Below are positions 45,946-56,394 of a stretch of DNA of 64,000 bases, one piece after another. The first letter of the stretch is position 1. The number at the start of each line of letters is the position of its first letter. A program made the translations under genes and the position numbers. Below the pieces are notes generated by a model. That model saw nothing but the letters and a program-made list of their open reading frames with translations. It was not told the origin of the DNA and searched no databases. Origin of the DNA: Granulicatella elegans ATCC 700633 (lineage in GTDB: Bacteria; Bacillota; Bacilli; Lactobacillales; Aerococcaceae); the NCBI RefSeq assembly GCF_000162475.2, contig NZ_KI391971.1:1507509-1571508 (forward strand), written 5' to 3'.

Positions 45946-47079
45946 TTATTTTCCCCAAACTTCTTGTGCAATTTCACTAATTAATGCAATTTTCTTCCAT
46001 TGATCTTCTTCTTTAATTACATTTCCTTCTTCTGTTGAAGCAAATCCACATTGTGTACTTAAGTATAGATTTTCTAATGGTACATATTGACTAGCTTCTT
46101 TAATACGAGCAATAATTTCATCTTTATTTTCTAAATCAGCAAATTTTGATGTTAATAATCCAAGAACTACTTTTTTCTCTGTTCCAACTTTTGCTAATGG
46201 TTTAAAGTCCCCTGCACGGTCTGTATCAAATTCTAAATAATAAGCATTTACATTTTCCCCACCTAGTAACTCATCTTCTACTTTATTATATCCTCCTTGA
46301 GAAATCCAAGTAGAATGGAAATTACCACGACAAACGTGAGTGTTAATCACTAAATCTTTAGGTGCATTTGCAATGACACCATTGTTTAAACGTAACGCAC
46401 GAGCAGCAAACTCTCTTCTTACTTCTTCTAATGGGCGCTCTTCACGGAAACGTTTTGTAAATCCATCGTCTACTAAAGCTCCCCATGTACAATCGTCTAA
46501 TTGTAATGTTCTAAGTCCTGCATCATATAAATCTTGAATCACTTCAGAATAAGCTTTAATAATAGCCTCGAATAATTCATCTGTTGTTGAATAAACAGCT
46601 TCCCAAGCAGCAACATGCTCTGGTGTACGAATTAATTCAAAATAAAATTGTGAAGGAGAAGGAATAGTAAATTTAACAATCACATCTTCTTCTTTAACTA
46701 AATCTCTTAAAAACTCAAAATGTTTAACAAATGGGTGATTTTTCCCATTAATCGGTGCTTTAAGTACTGCAGTATCAGCTTTTGTTTCAATTCCATGAAA
46801 TAAATAGCCACGTTCCCCCACTACATGTTCTACTCCGTTAAAACCCCAAAAGAAGTCTAAATGCCAGTAAGCACGACGGAATTCTCCATCTGTTACACCT
46901 TGTAATCCAGCAGCAATTTGTTTTTTCACAATTTCTTGAATCGTTTTATCTTCCACTACTGTTAATTCTTCTCGTGTAATTTCACCGTTTGCAAATTTTT
47001 CTCTTGCTTCTACTAATTCCTTTGGACGTAAGAAACTTCCTACGTGGTCTACTCTAAATGGTGCTTGTTGTTTTGTCAT
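45946..47079 (-). CDS. Short MetE-like methyltransferase (YxjG/YxjH family), copy 1
   Basis: A 377-residue paralogue of the gene at 44-45 kb, again only the catalytic barrel of methionine synthase: FRVDHVGSFLRPKELVEAR, DGEFRRAYWHLDFFWGFNG, zinc-site VINTHVCRGN and LSTQCGFASTEEGN. Family members in Bacillus are under S-box (SAM) control; here the leader is a T-box with a MET-box upstream, which supports a role in making or recycling methionine. TAGGAGG precedes the ATG at 47079. Two copies in one operon may differ in methyl donor or acceptor. Confidence 0.88.
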   Translation of the reverse strand: MTKQQAPFRVDHVGSFLRPKELVEAREKFANGEITREELTVVEDKTIQEIVKKQIAAGLQGVTDGEFRRAYWHLDFFWGFNGVEHVVGERGYLFHGIETKADTAVLKAPINGKNHPFVKHFEFLRDLVKEEDVIVKFTIPSPSQFYFELIRTPEHVAAWEAVYSTTDELFEAIIKAYSEVIQDLYDAGLRTLQLDDCTWGALVDDGFTKRFREERPLEEVRREFAARALRLNNGVIANAPKDLVINTHVCRGNFHSTWISQGGYNKVEDELLGGENVNAYYLEFDTDRAGDFKPLAKVGTEKKVVLGLLTSKFADLENKDEIIARIKEASQYVPLENLYLSTQCGFASTEEGNVIKEEDQWKKIALISEIAQEVWGK

Positions 47080-47098
47080 AATATATTCCTCCTAAAAT

Positions 47099-47355
47099 AA
47101 AAAATCCTTACAGTTTTTCACTGCAAGGACGAAAATTCGCGTTACCACCTTGTTTTAGAATTATTTCTCAATAATTCCCTCTATAAGTATCTTTATACTC
47201 TTGCTATATCGGGCTACCCGTAGATATTTAATCATTCAATATCTAACACTCCAAGGCCATCTTCAAAAATTCAACCTTGATCTCTTTTCACCTACCGAGA
47301 CTCTCTAAACAAGTTTCCTTCTCTACTCACCTTTTCACAGTGCTTTTCTTTAACT
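47099..47355 (-). promoter_or_regulatory. T-box riboswitch, probably methionine-specific
   Basis: Minus strand leader between the promoter and MetE-like copy 1. The T-box core AAGGTGGTAACGCG is at 47138-47151, followed by CGTCCTT and a terminator with stem TCCTTGCAGT/ACTGTAAGGA (47105-47129) and a T run. Upstream, Stem I features AGAGAG and GGTAGGTGAAAA are present, with a specifier-loop-like GAAGATGGCC; reading the triplet as AUG (47258-47260) gives methionine, which fits the genes. GAU in the shifted reading is the alternative. Confidence 0.88.
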
Positions 47356-47361
47356 GAACTT

Positions 47362-47390
47362 AGAATAACAGGAGAAACTGTTCTAGTCAA
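47362..47390 (-). promoter_or_regulatory. Promoter of the MetE-like operon
   Basis: Minus strand: -35 TTGACT (47385-47390), 17-base spacer, -10 TATTCT (47362-47367). Confidence 0.75.
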
Positions 47391-47412
47391 TTATCTAATT
47401 ATTATCTTATAT

Positions 47413-47429
47413 TATAGTTTTAAACTATA
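47413..47429. promoter_or_regulatory. MET-box (MtaR/MetR-type operator)
   Basis: TATAGTTTTAAACTATA is an exact match to the streptococcal MET-box consensus TATAGTTTnAAACTATA. It ends 23 bases upstream of the -35, the place of a LysR-type activator site. A partial second copy (TAGTTTAAAGTATA) overlaps its far side. Confidence 0.78.
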
Positions 47430-47440
47430 CTTTAAACTAC

Positions 47441-47468
47441 AAAAACTCCATAGTTTTCACTATGGAGT
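47441..47468 (-). terminator. Terminator of ABC exporter operon 2
   Basis: ACTCCATAG/CTATGGAGT stem with loop of six, followed by TTTTT on the minus strand. Confidence 0.88.
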
Positions 47469-47526
47469 TCTATATATCAATATCACCATGGTCTTAAATC
47501 ATATAAATATTTTTTTAGTAAAGTAA

Positions 47527-47712
47527 TTAAACAATCCCTAATTCTTTTAATAATTCTTCTTTAGAATATTTTTCTCCTTTATCATTAGGATCAATTTGAT
47601 GAATCATATTTTGATAAAACTCATCTACAACTACTTCACCATTTTCATTAATCATCTCATCAGAAATTTCAGGGAAATCTGTACTTATAGATAATACTTC
47701 CTTTTCAGTCAT
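47527..47712 (-). CDS. Small acidic protein at the end of ABC exporter operon 2, unknown
   Basis: A 61-residue protein, strongly acidic in its first half (MTEKEVLSISTDFPEISDEM) and ending KYSKEELLKELGIV. No transmembrane helix or signal peptide. AGGGGAG lies 9 bases before the ATG. It follows the permease gene by 27 bases and precedes the operon terminator, so it is cotranscribed with the exporter. I recognise no family; it could be an accessory factor or an antitoxin-like protein, but no toxin is adjacent. Confidence 0.6.
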   Translation of the reverse strand: MTEKEVLSISTDFPEISDEMINENGEVVVDEFYQNMIHQIDPNDKGEKYSKEELLKELGIV

Positions 47713-47739
47713 TTCTACATACTCCCCTCTCTTCTATTA

Positions 47740-49359
47740 TTATAAAGCTTTTTTCAATTTTCTTAAATAATATTCACCAAAGAATATCCCTAGTCCATTA
47801 AGGATGACAAAAGCTGCAGCTCCTATGATATACCCAATTGTTTCTGGAAGGAAGTGAATAATTGGGAAAGAGGCCACTATACAAAGGATTAAAAGGATAA
47901 ATAAAATAAACATTAAGAATCCTAATAAAAATTTATTTCCTCGACTTTGTAGTTCAACAATATTACTCCAATTCGGAACACGTAGTCGATAATCTCTTTC
48001 AAATCCCCAAGCTGATAATCCAAAACTAATCGAAAACCAAGTAACTATTACTGCTAACACTAATAAAATTGGCATGCGTAGTACTAATAATACAATACTT
48101 AATAATAGAATTGGTACAGAAGATTGCGTTAAAAATAAGACTTTAAATTTTTCACGAGCATATTTTTTCATATCAATTGGTAATACTTTTAAATATTCAA
48201 AATTATCTCTTTCCAAAGAAAAACCAATACTAGTTAAGTTATTTCCAAAGGAATTCGTCATTGCAAACATTAGTGCAAATAATAAATACGAAAGTAAAAA
48301 TCGGAAGGTAAAAAATTCTGTAAGATTAACTCCTTCTCTCGTTACTCCAAAAATCATTGGTAATAACATCAAAAACGGTAAAATGCTTGGTGCAATGATT
48401 CCTTGAACAATAATGGAGCCTTCTTTCATTAATTGAATATGGTATTTTCTCACTAATTTTGAAAAATTATCCAATGTAAAGCTACGAACTCTTTTAGAAT
48501 ATTGTTGAATTGAACTAACTTCCATCGCTTTTTCATAAAAGGTTGGTAATACTTTATAGTGAATATTTACTAATAAGAGAACTGTAATACCAATCCATCC
48601 AATATAGCCAATGATTCCATCAAACGATAATGGATGAAGAATCATCGCATAAAAAGCTTCAAATGGAGGAATAAAAGCTCTCTCTTGTTTCGTTAATATT
48701 GAAACAGTATTATGATTAGAAATTAAAATATACAGTAAACCTGAAAAAATAGAAACAAATCCTAATAAAATATTTGAAATAATATTTTTATGCTTTTTAA
48801 AAAATGACAAACTTGTCAAATAATGTACAAGTGTAAAAATAAATACTCCTAAAAAGACTAATAAGATGAAGCAGTTAATGATCATTAAAGGAATGGTATA
48901 CCACAAATCTTTTCCATATTGAATCGGTAAAACGATAAAATAAGCAATAATAGGCCCTAATCCCATTAAAGCAACCATCATAACAGAAATAGCTTTTCCA
49001 AGAATAATCTCTACTTCTCTAAAAGCATAAGGTCGATAAGAAGTTAAATCTTTACTTTCGTAAAATACATTATAAAATGCAATAAAACTTTGAGAAAATG
49101 TAAAAGCACTAAAAATACTAATCATATTCGCAAATAGGACAGGATTGTTTCCAATAGGGTTTACCAATGAATTTAATACCCCAAAAAAAGCAATATAAAT
49201 TAATCCAATCATAAGCTGAGAACGAAGGATTTTTTTAGGAATATCAATTTTTTTTAGTGGATTTTTTTCTTGTTTTTGTCGGTAAGCAGCTAATTGAGCA
49301 GGAGCAACTGCATATAATAAATTCAACTTTACTAATTTTCTAACAGCTTGTAGATTCAT
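47740..49359 (-). CDS. ABC exporter membrane protein, large
   Basis: A 539-residue membrane protein with about twelve hydrophobic segments in two clusters (about 50-275 and 345-530), without a long extracytoplasmic domain. It begins with a basic cytoplasmic stretch and overlaps the ATPase gene by 20 bases, so the two are translationally coupled. Size and layout fit large single-chain exporter permeases paired with one ATPase. Its substrate is unknown; shared regulation with the exporter at 29-32 kb suggests envelope stress or antimicrobial export (inference). Confidence 0.82.
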   Translation of the reverse strand: MNLQAVRKLVKLNLLYAVAPAQLAAYRQKQEKNPLKKIDIPKKILRSQLMIGLIYIAFFGVLNSLVNPIGNNPVLFANMISIFSAFTFSQSFIAFYNVFYESKDLTSYRPYAFREVEIILGKAISVMMVALMGLGPIIAYFIVLPIQYGKDLWYTIPLMIINCFILLVFLGVFIFTLVHYLTSLSFFKKHKNIISNILLGFVSIFSGLLYILISNHNTVSILTKQERAFIPPFEAFYAMILHPLSFDGIIGYIGWIGITVLLLVNIHYKVLPTFYEKAMEVSSIQQYSKRVRSFTLDNFSKLVRKYHIQLMKEGSIIVQGIIAPSILPFLMLLPMIFGVTREGVNLTEFFTFRFLLSYLLFALMFAMTNSFGNNLTSIGFSLERDNFEYLKVLPIDMKKYAREKFKVLFLTQSSVPILLLSIVLLVLRMPILLVLAVIVTWFSISFGLSAWGFERDYRLRVPNWSNIVELQSRGNKFLLGFLMFILFILLILCIVASFPIIHFLPETIGYIIGAAAFVILNGLGIFFGEYYLRKLKKAL

Positions 49360-50092
49360 CGACAGTCTCTCCTTCCTTACGTCCCGCTAAAGATAAATAA
49401 ATACTTTCAAGAGACTCTTGAGGATTATGTTCTTTTAGCTCTTCAATTGTACCGTAAAATAGTAATTCACCTTTTTTCAAAATGGCAATACGATCACATA
49501 ATTGTTCTGCTACTTCTAATACATGGGTAGAAAATAATACTGTTTTTCCTTTTTCGGCATGTTCACGCATCATTTTTTTCAAATCGTAAGCAGCTTGTGG
49601 ATCTAAACCAGTTAATGGTTCATCTAAAATCCAAATATCTGGGTCAGATAACAAAGCACCAATGACGAATACTTTTTGTCTCATCCCATGAGAAAATGAT
49701 TCAATCACATCATAACGATAAGGAGTAAAGTCAAATAACTCTAATAAATACGTTAATCTTTCTTCTATTTGGTTCATTGTTAATTGATAAGAAACTGCAA
49801 TTAATTCCCAAAATTCATTAGCCGTTAAACGTAAAAATAAATCTGGAGAATCGGCCACGTATCCAATTTTTCGCTTAATCGTTAATGGATCTTGTGATAG
49901 AGGAACACCATCTACTTCAATCGTTCCACTTGTAAGTGGTAAAATACTCACTAATGATTTAATAGTCGTAGATTTTCCTGCACCATTATGTCCGATTAAT
50001 CCAACAATTTCTCCACTTTCAATTGTTAAGTTTAAGTTGTTTAAAGCTACCTTATCTCCATATTTTTTTGTTGCTTGTTTAAATTCAATCAT
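49340..50092 (-). CDS. ABC exporter ATP-binding protein
   Basis: A 250-residue ATPase with Walker A GHNGAGKST at about residue 36, Walker B IWILDEPLTGLDP and switch TVLFSTHVLEV. The signature is FSHGMRQK in place of the usual SGG form, a variant known in this branch of ABC-2 ATPases. GGGAGGAAG precedes the ATG. It heads the operon ATPase-permease-small protein and has a promoter with the TGACTAAAGTC box. Confidence 0.9.
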   Translation of the reverse strand: MIEFKQATKKYGDKVALNNLNLTIESGEIVGLIGHNGAGKSTTIKSLVSILPLTSGTIEVDGVPLSQDPLTIKRKIGYVADSPDLFLRLTANEFWELIAVSYQLTMNQIEERLTYLLELFDFTPYRYDVIESFSHGMRQKVFVIGALLSDPDIWILDEPLTGLDPQAAYDLKKMMREHAEKGKTVLFSTHVLEVAEQLCDRIAILKKGELLFYGTIEELKEHNPQESLESIYLSLAGRKEGETVDESTSC

Positions 50093-50124
50093 AATAAACT
50101 TCCTCCCATCTTGTAATTACGCTG

Positions 50125-50166
50125 ATTATACACCTAAAAATAGCGCTTTACTAGTGACTAAAGTCT
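50125..50166 (-). promoter_or_regulatory. Activator-type promoter of ABC exporter operon 2
   Basis: Minus strand: -10 TATAAT (50125-50130) and the box TGACTAAAGTCT (50155-50166), separated by 24 bases, the same distance as in the exporter promoter at 32.4 kb. The expected -35 position carries no good match. Confidence 0.7.
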
Positions 50167-50217
50167 AATTTTTCAAAGGATTGCTTATTTTTTGTATCTT
50201 CATCATAAATAGAAAAA

Positions 50218-50275
50218 AGACTTTTCCTCAAAGCATATAAGTGAGTTTAACACCTTTGCTCATTTAGAAAAGTCT
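50218..50275 (-). terminator. Terminator of gyrA
   Basis: AGACTTTTC/GAAAAGTCT 9-bp stem closing a structured 40-base loop, with six T residues beyond it on the minus strand. Confidence 0.7.
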
Positions 50276-50287
50276 AATTTTATTGTT

Positions 50288-52840
50288 TTATTCTTGTTCG
50301 TCTACTAATTCTTGTGCGAAGTTTTGTAAGTTTTCGGTTACTTTTTCAGAAACAACTGTTTCTTCTGATGAAGTGACCGTTTCTTCCGCTTCCTCTTCAC
50401 GATCAACAATGGCTAATGAACTTACAATAGCATCTTGATCTAAACGCATCATACGAACTCCTAGAGCACCACGACCTGTTTGAGAAACATCTGAAGCGTG
50501 GAATCGAATGATTACTCCTTTATTCGTCATAATCATTAAATCTTCCTCACCCGTTACAGTTCTTAAGCATACAAGAGGACCATTTTTTTCAGTAATACGA
50601 AGAGTTTTAACTCCTTTACCGCCACGACCTTTTAAGGCATATTCGCTGGCAGCAGTACGTTTACCATATCCTTTTTCACTAACGACTAATACTTCACGTT
50701 CAGGTGTTAAAATATCCATTCCAATCACGTAGTCATCATCACGTAAAGATACGCCTCGAACCCCTGCAGCTGTACGACCCATTGCACGAACTTTTTCTTC
50801 ATGGAATGTTACAGCATTTCCGTGGTAAGTTCCAAGAATGATGCCATCTTGACCACTTGTTACGACTACACGAATTAATTGATCATCTTCTCGTAATTGA
50901 ATCGCACGTAATCCATTTGTACGAATATTTTTGAAGTCTGATAATTTCACACGTTTAACAGTTCCACGTAAAGTTGTAAAGAATAAGAATCTTTCTGTTT
51001 CATCAGATTCCGGTACACTAATAATTGCTTGAATTTTCTCAGTTGAGTCTATATTCAATAAGTTAATGACTGGTAATCCTTTAGCAGTACGACTGTATTC
51101 TGGAATTTCATATCCTTTTGCTTGATATACTTTACCTGTATTCGTAAAGAATAATAATGAATCATGAGTTGAACATGAAATCATATTTTCTACAAAGTCA
51201 TCATCATGGACACTCATTCCTTGTACACCACGCCCACCACGACGTTGTGTTTTAAATTCAGAATTTGCTAATCGTTTAATATAGCCATTCTTCGTTAAAG
51301 TAATGACTACATCTTCTTGTTCGATTAAGTCTTCATCTTCTAAACTTAAAGCTTCTCCTACTAATAATTCAGTACGACGAGGATTATCAAATTTTTGTTG
51401 AATTTCTAATAATTCTTGTTCGATAATTTCATAACGTCTTTCTTCGCTTGCTAAGATTTCATTTAATTCTTTGATAAGTGCTTGTAAATCTGCATATTCT
51501 GCATCGATTTTCTCACGTTCTAATCCTGTTAAGCGAACCATTCTCATATCTAAAATAGCTTGAGCTTGTTTATCACTTAATCCATATTCATTCATGAAAC
51601 GTTCTTTAGCAATATCACCACTAGCAGAACTACGAAGAATCGCAACAATGGCATCGATATGATCCAAAGCTACTTGTAATCCTTCTAAAATATGAGCACG
51701 ATCTTCTGCTTTTTTCTTTTCAAAAATACTACGACGACGAATCACTTCTTCTTGGTGATTTAAGTAGTGTCGTAAAATTTCTTTTAAGCTTAAAATTTTT
51801 GGTTCTTGCCCTACAATTGCTAACATATTAAATCCAAAATTTGATTGTAATGGCGTTAATTTGTATAAATTATTTAAAACGACTGAAGCGGAAACATCTC
51901 TTCTCACTTCAATAACGACACGCATTCCTTTACGGTCAGATTCGTCATTTAAGTACGTAATTCCTTCAATTTTCTTTTCATGATGCAATTGCGAAATACG
52001 TTCAACTAAACGAGCTTTATTGACCATATATGGTAATTCCGTAATAATAATACGTTCTTTTCCATTTTTTAATTCTTCGATTTGTACACGACCACGAACT
52101 GTAATAGATCCACGACCTGTTTCATAAGCTCGACGAATTCCAGATTTACCTAATACAATTCCACCTGTTGGAAAATCAGGTCCTGGTAATACTTCCATCA
52201 ATTCAGCTGTTGTAACATCAGGATTTTTCATTAATAAATGTAATGCAGAAATGACTTCCCCTAAATGATGTGGAGGAATATTCGTTGCCATCCCTACCGC
52301 AATCCCTGTTGCTCCATTAACTAAAAGATTTGGAATACGAGATGGTAAAACTTCTGGCTCACGTTCTGTTGAATCATAGTTATCACGATAATTAATCGTA
52401 TCTTTATTAATATCTCGTAGCATTTCTAAAGCAATTTTACTCATTCTTGCTTCAGTATAACGCATTGCCGCTGGACTATCTCCGTCGACAGAACCAAAGT
52501 TTCCGTGACCATCAATTAATGGATAACGATATGAGAAATCTTGTGCCATACGAACCATTGCATCATAAATGGCAGAGTCTCCGTGTGGATGGTATTTACC
52601 CATTACATCCCCAACAATACGAGCAGATTTTTTATGGGGTTTATCTGGCGTTACTCCTAATTCATGCATCCCATATAAAATACGACGGTGAACAGGTTTT
52701 AACCCATCACGAACATCAGGAAGCGCACGAGATACAATAACACTCATAGAATATTCCAAAAATGATTTACGCATTGTTTTGGCTAAATCCGTTGGTTCGA
52801 ATTTTTCTTCGAAAAATTCTAAATCTTTTTCCTCAGACAT
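50288..52840 (-). CDS. gyrA: DNA gyrase subunit A
   Basis: Breaks and rejoins DNA during negative supercoiling. The 850-residue protein has the active-site tyrosine in AMRYTEARM, the quinolone region [15 protein letters not shown] with Ser and Asp at the resistance positions (susceptible form), the GyrA box QRRGGRGV and six C-terminal beta-pinwheel repeats, ending in an acidic tail. ATG 52840 has AAGAGGAGAG upstream; an in-frame ATG seven codons earlier is less well placed. It follows gyrB by 24 bases. Confidence 0.98.
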   Translation of the reverse strand: MSEEKDLEFFEEKFEPTDLAKTMRKSFLEYSMSVIVSRALPDVRDGLKPVHRRILYGMHELGVTPDKPHKKSARIVGDVMGKYHPHGDSAIYDAMVRMAQDFSYRYPLIDGHGNFGSVDGDSPAAMRYTEARMSKIALEMLRDINKDTINYRDNYDSTEREPEVLPSRIPNLLVNGATGIAVGMATNIPPHHLGEVISALHLLMKNPDVTTAELMEVLPGPDFPTGGIVLGKSGIRRAYETGRGSITVRGRVQIEELKNGKERIIITELPYMVNKARLVERISQLHHEKKIEGITYLNDESDRKGMRVVIEVRRDVSASVVLNNLYKLTPLQSNFGFNMLAIVGQEPKILSLKEILRHYLNHQEEVIRRRSIFEKKKAEDRAHILEGLQVALDHIDAIVAILRSSASGDIAKERFMNEYGLSDKQAQAILDMRMVRLTGLEREKIDAEYADLQALIKELNEILASEERRYEIIEQELLEIQQKFDNPRRTELLVGEALSLEDEDLIEQEDVVITLTKNGYIKRLANSEFKTQRRGGRGVQGMSVHDDDFVENMISCSTHDSLLFFTNTGKVYQAKGYEIPEYSRTAKGLPVINLLNIDSTEKIQAIISVPESDETERFLFFTTLRGTVKRVKLSDFKNIRTNGLRAIQLREDDQLIRVVVTSGQDGIILGTYHGNAVTFHEEKVRAMGRTAAGVRGVSLRDDDYVIGMDILTPEREVLVVSEKGYGKRTAASEYALKGRGGKGVKTLRITEKNGPLVCLRTVTGEEDLMIMTNKGVIIRFHASDVSQTGRGALGVRMMRLDQDAIVSSLAIVDREEEAEETVTSSEETVVSEKVTENLQNFAQELVDEQE

Positions 52841-52864
52841 TTTGTCTCTCCTCTTCTTCAATCA

Positions 52865-54805
<1,941 letters not shown>

Positions 54806-54825
54806 CTATTCTCACACTCCATTTT

Positions 54826-55935
54826 TCATTGAACTTGACCTTGATGAATTGGATATACAATTGGTTCATTAATAAATTGCTTACGAATTCCATCTAAACT
54901 AGTCGTTGTTATGAATGTTTGTACTTTATTTTCAATTGCTTTAATCAAATGTGTTTGTCGATCATCATCTAATTCAGATAACACATCATCTAATAATAAA
55001 ATTGGATATTCTCCAGTAGCGATGTTCATTAATTCTATTTCTGCTAATTTTAAACTTAATACAGTTGAACGTTGTTGCCCTTGAGAACCAAAATTTTGAA
55101 CAGGTTTATCATTTAAATAAAAAATCAAATCATCTCGATGCGGACCGACTAAAGTACTCGCTTGTTCTAATTCTCTTTTTTGTACAGCTTCAAATTGTTT
55201 TTGATACAATTCTTTTACTTCATCTTGAGACATTCCTTTTTCAATCGAAAGGGATGTTTGATATTTCAATGAAAACTCTTCTCTTCCTAATGAAATTTGT
55301 TCATGAATTGGTCTAGCTAAAGCTTCCAATTGTTCCATAAATTCTAAACGATGGTTTAAAATTGCAGTTGCCTTTTCAATGACTTGTTCTGTTAAAACTT
55401 CTAAATAAAGATCAGCCGATGATTTTTTAATCGCTAATTGTTTTAAATAATGATTTCTTTGTTTTATAAGGCGTTGATATTCTACTAATTCATGTAAATA
55501 AATAGGATTCATTTGACCTAGTTCCATATCCATGAATTTTCGGCGATTTGCTGGGGCACCTTTCACTAATTCTAAATTTTCAGGTGCAAATAAAATGACA
55601 TTTAATTGTCCTAAATAGGAACTAAGCTTTTTTTGTTCTAAATGATTGACTCGTCCTATTTTTCCTTTATTTGAAAAACGAATTTCTAAGGGAATATTGC
55701 TAATTTTCTTTTCTACTTTTCCTTTAATGGTAGCAGTATCTTCATTCCACATAATCAATTCACGATCTTGATTGGTACGATGACTCTTCGTCATTGCCAA
55801 AGTATAGATAGATTCCATTAAATTCGTTTTTCCTTGAGCATTTTCACCAATAAAAATATGAACTCCTTTCCCAAATTCAAGAAAAAGTTCTTCATAATTT
55901 CTGAAATGATTCAGTTGTAATTCAACTAATCTCAT
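54826..55935 (-). CDS. recF: DNA replication and repair protein RecF
   Basis: SMC-like ATPase that helps load RecA at gaps. The 369 residues contain Walker A GENAQGKTN near residue 33, signature GSQGQQRSTVLSLKLAE and Walker B ILLLDDVLSELDDDRQ. Its start overlaps the S4-protein gene by 14 bases, so translation is coupled. Confidence 0.97.
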   Translation of the reverse strand: MRLVELQLNHFRNYEELFLEFGKGVHIFIGENAQGKTNLMESIYTLAMTKSHRTNQDRELIMWNEDTATIKGKVEKKISNIPLEIRFSNKGKIGRVNHLEQKKLSSYLGQLNVILFAPENLELVKGAPANRRKFMDMELGQMNPIYLHELVEYQRLIKQRNHYLKQLAIKKSSADLYLEVLTEQVIEKATAILNHRLEFMEQLEALARPIHEQISLGREEFSLKYQTSLSIEKGMSQDEVKELYQKQFEAVQKRELEQASTLVGPHRDDLIFYLNDKPVQNFGSQGQQRSTVLSLKLAEIELMNIATGEYPILLLDDVLSELDDDRQTHLIKAIENKVQTFITTTSLDGIRKQFINEPIVYPIHQGQVQ

Positions 55936-56167
55936 CCATAACTTCCTCAGATTCTCTTTTCACAACAAAAATGCCTTCTTCAGGAATTTCTACACGTGTT
56001 TTATCATAAAGTTTTCTACCACGACGATTTTCAATTTCACCATCGACAAATACAACTGTTTCTTGCAAATACCATTTTGCTTGCCCACCTGTTGTAATGA
56101 CATCAATATGTTTTAAAAATTGTCCTAATGTAATAAATTCTTCTGTAATTGTTACAATCTTTGTCAT
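55922..56167 (-). CDS. yaaA: S4-domain RNA-binding protein YaaA
   Basis: An 81-residue protein with one S4-like RNA-binding domain: TLGQFLKHIDVITTGGQAKWYLQE and VFVDGEIENRRGRKLYDKTRVE. It is conserved between dnaN and recF in Firmicutes; a role in ribosome assembly has been proposed. ATG 56167 has AGAGGAAAA upstream; an in-frame ATG eleven codons earlier has none. Confidence 0.92.
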   Translation of the reverse strand: MTKIVTITEEFITLGQFLKHIDVITTGGQAKWYLQETVVFVDGEIENRRGRKLYDKTRVEIPEEGIFVVKRESEEVMDEIS

Positions 56168-56352
56168 GATTTTCCTCTTTTCTCTCATTTGGGTATACAC
56201 ACACTAATGTATTATACCTTTTTTTTGGAGAATTCTCAAAGATTTTGAAAAATTTCGCCTATTTTTGCATTTTTTTATAAAATAAATAAAAAACCTTTTT
56301 TAAAGGGAAAAATGAAATTTACTAGGATTTTTTCAAAATTTTAAAAATAAGC

Positions 56353-56387
56353 AAAAAAAAATCCATGATGACAAAAATCATCATGGA
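56353..56387 (-). terminator. Terminator of dnaN
   Basis: TCCATGATGA/TCATCATGGA 10-bp stem with a run of eight or more T residues on the minus strand, just after the dnaN stop. Confidence 0.92.
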
Positions 56388-56394
56388 CTATTTT

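Noticed and set aside
52447..52740. Plus-strand open frame inside gyrA
   Set aside because: Shadow of gyrA, with no ribosome site and no conserved content.
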